NCBI GenBank assembly: GCA_016124655.1
Contig: WGNI01000012.1
Span: 34,201 to 98,200 of the forward strand
Direction: 5' to 3'
Source: Alphaproteobacteria bacterium
Lineage (GTDB): Bacteria > Pseudomonadota > Alphaproteobacteria > Caulobacterales > Aquidulcibacteraceae
DNA length: 64,000 nucleotides
Shown here piece after piece: positions 63,860-64,000 of the stretch; position 1 is the stretch's first letter; every line of letters starts with the position of its first letter. Position numbers and translations under genes: made by a program. The notes below the pieces were generated by a model that worked only from the letters and a program-made list of their open reading frames with translations, was not told the DNA's origin and did not search any database.

Positions 63860-64000
63860 TGTGAGCTTTCAATAGGTTGTCCATCCGACCCGGAGCCGGG
63901 AGATTGAGGGTGTCGAATCTTCAATCGTTCCAGCGAGGAGCCGGATGGACCTTCACAGCAATGCCCGCACGACGCCCCATAGTCGAGCCGAGATGGCCCG
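63860..64000 (+). mobile_element. IS481-family insertion sequence, left end (cut by window)
   Basis: TGTGAGCTTTCAATAGGTTG starting at 63860 closely resembles the known IS481 terminal repeat (which begins TGTGAAGATTCAATAGGTTG), and GTCCATCCGACCCGG follows, as there. The bases just outside are TCTAGC (63854-63859), fitting the NCTAGN target preference known for IS481. The transposase starts at 63945. The right end is beyond the window. Confidence 0.85.
63945..64000 (+). CDS. IS481-family transposase, N-terminal fragment
   Basis: The frame begins MDLHSNARTTPHSRAEMAR and runs off the window. The NARTTPHSR start is the characteristic N-terminus of IS481 transposases, whose DDE catalytic core lies further on and is not visible. 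GAGGAG is 4 bases upstream of the ATG. Partial because of the window edge. Confidence 0.85.
   Translation, partial: MDLHSNARTTPHSRAEMA

Overview
The window is GC-rich, densely packed bacterial chromosome from an alphaproteobacterium. Pointers are a two-subunit glycyl-tRNA synthetase next to pyruvate phosphate dikinase, a DUF3035 (BamF-type) lipoprotein, an endonuclease-type MutL, a Nudix-HTH NAD regulator and the GTCATCCCGG...CCGGGATGAC repeat. Caulobacterales or a near relative is my best guess, but the sequence alone does not settle the genus. I saw no rRNA, tRNA or CRISPR array. Most genes are housekeeping; the accessory content lies mainly at 15.9-17.4, 33.5-34, 37.2-39.5 and 58.9-61.7 kb and at the right edge.

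Layout: 0-6 kb holds a macro domain protein, a dihydroorotase-like gene coupled to a family 9 glycosyltransferase, ygfZ-tag, a stand-alone KAS III-like synthase and an acetyltransferase. 6-10.5 kb holds a 44-codon membrane peptide, an HD hydrolase - phosphatase - Nudix/HTH regulator operon and two response-regulator-like genes that lack the phosphoacceptor Asp. 10.5-19 kb holds a TetR/esterase pair, a lipoprotein, hotdog proteins, rsmD, a TIR membrane protein and a carboxylesterase. 19-30 kb holds mutL, a LOG protein, an lspA - BamF-like - M16 - M16 operon, a TonB receptor, a P450 and a hemerythrin protein. 30-37 kb holds ileS (carrying two in-frame palindromic elements), a broken ParE-type toxin module, argB, a DUF1036 protein and a HAD hydrolase. 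37-46.5 kb holds a TIR-Roc-COR-TIR protein, dapD, dapE, membrane proteins and mltA. 46.5-52.4 kb holds nadABC behind two matching palindromic operators, an SDR and a SleB-type hydrolase. 52.8-58.8 kb holds ppdK, glyS (with one in-frame element) and glyQ. 58.9-62.6 kb holds a methyltransferase-endonuclease gene split by an amber codon, a small HTH-controlled membrane operon and a TrmN-like methyltransferase. The window closes with a polyprenyl synthase and the left end of an IS481-type insertion sequence, cut by the window edge.

The strongest candidate for an undescribed system is the 774-residue TIR-Roc-COR-TIR protein (37209-39533), whose N-terminal TIR is clearly paralogous to that of the TIR membrane protein at 15902-17446. 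Other notable points are a palindromic repeat family that has entered the ileS and glyS reading frames, a likely NAD-responsive circuit (Nudix-HTH protein plus nadABC operators), and two genes each stopped by one nonsense codon in an otherwise intact frame.
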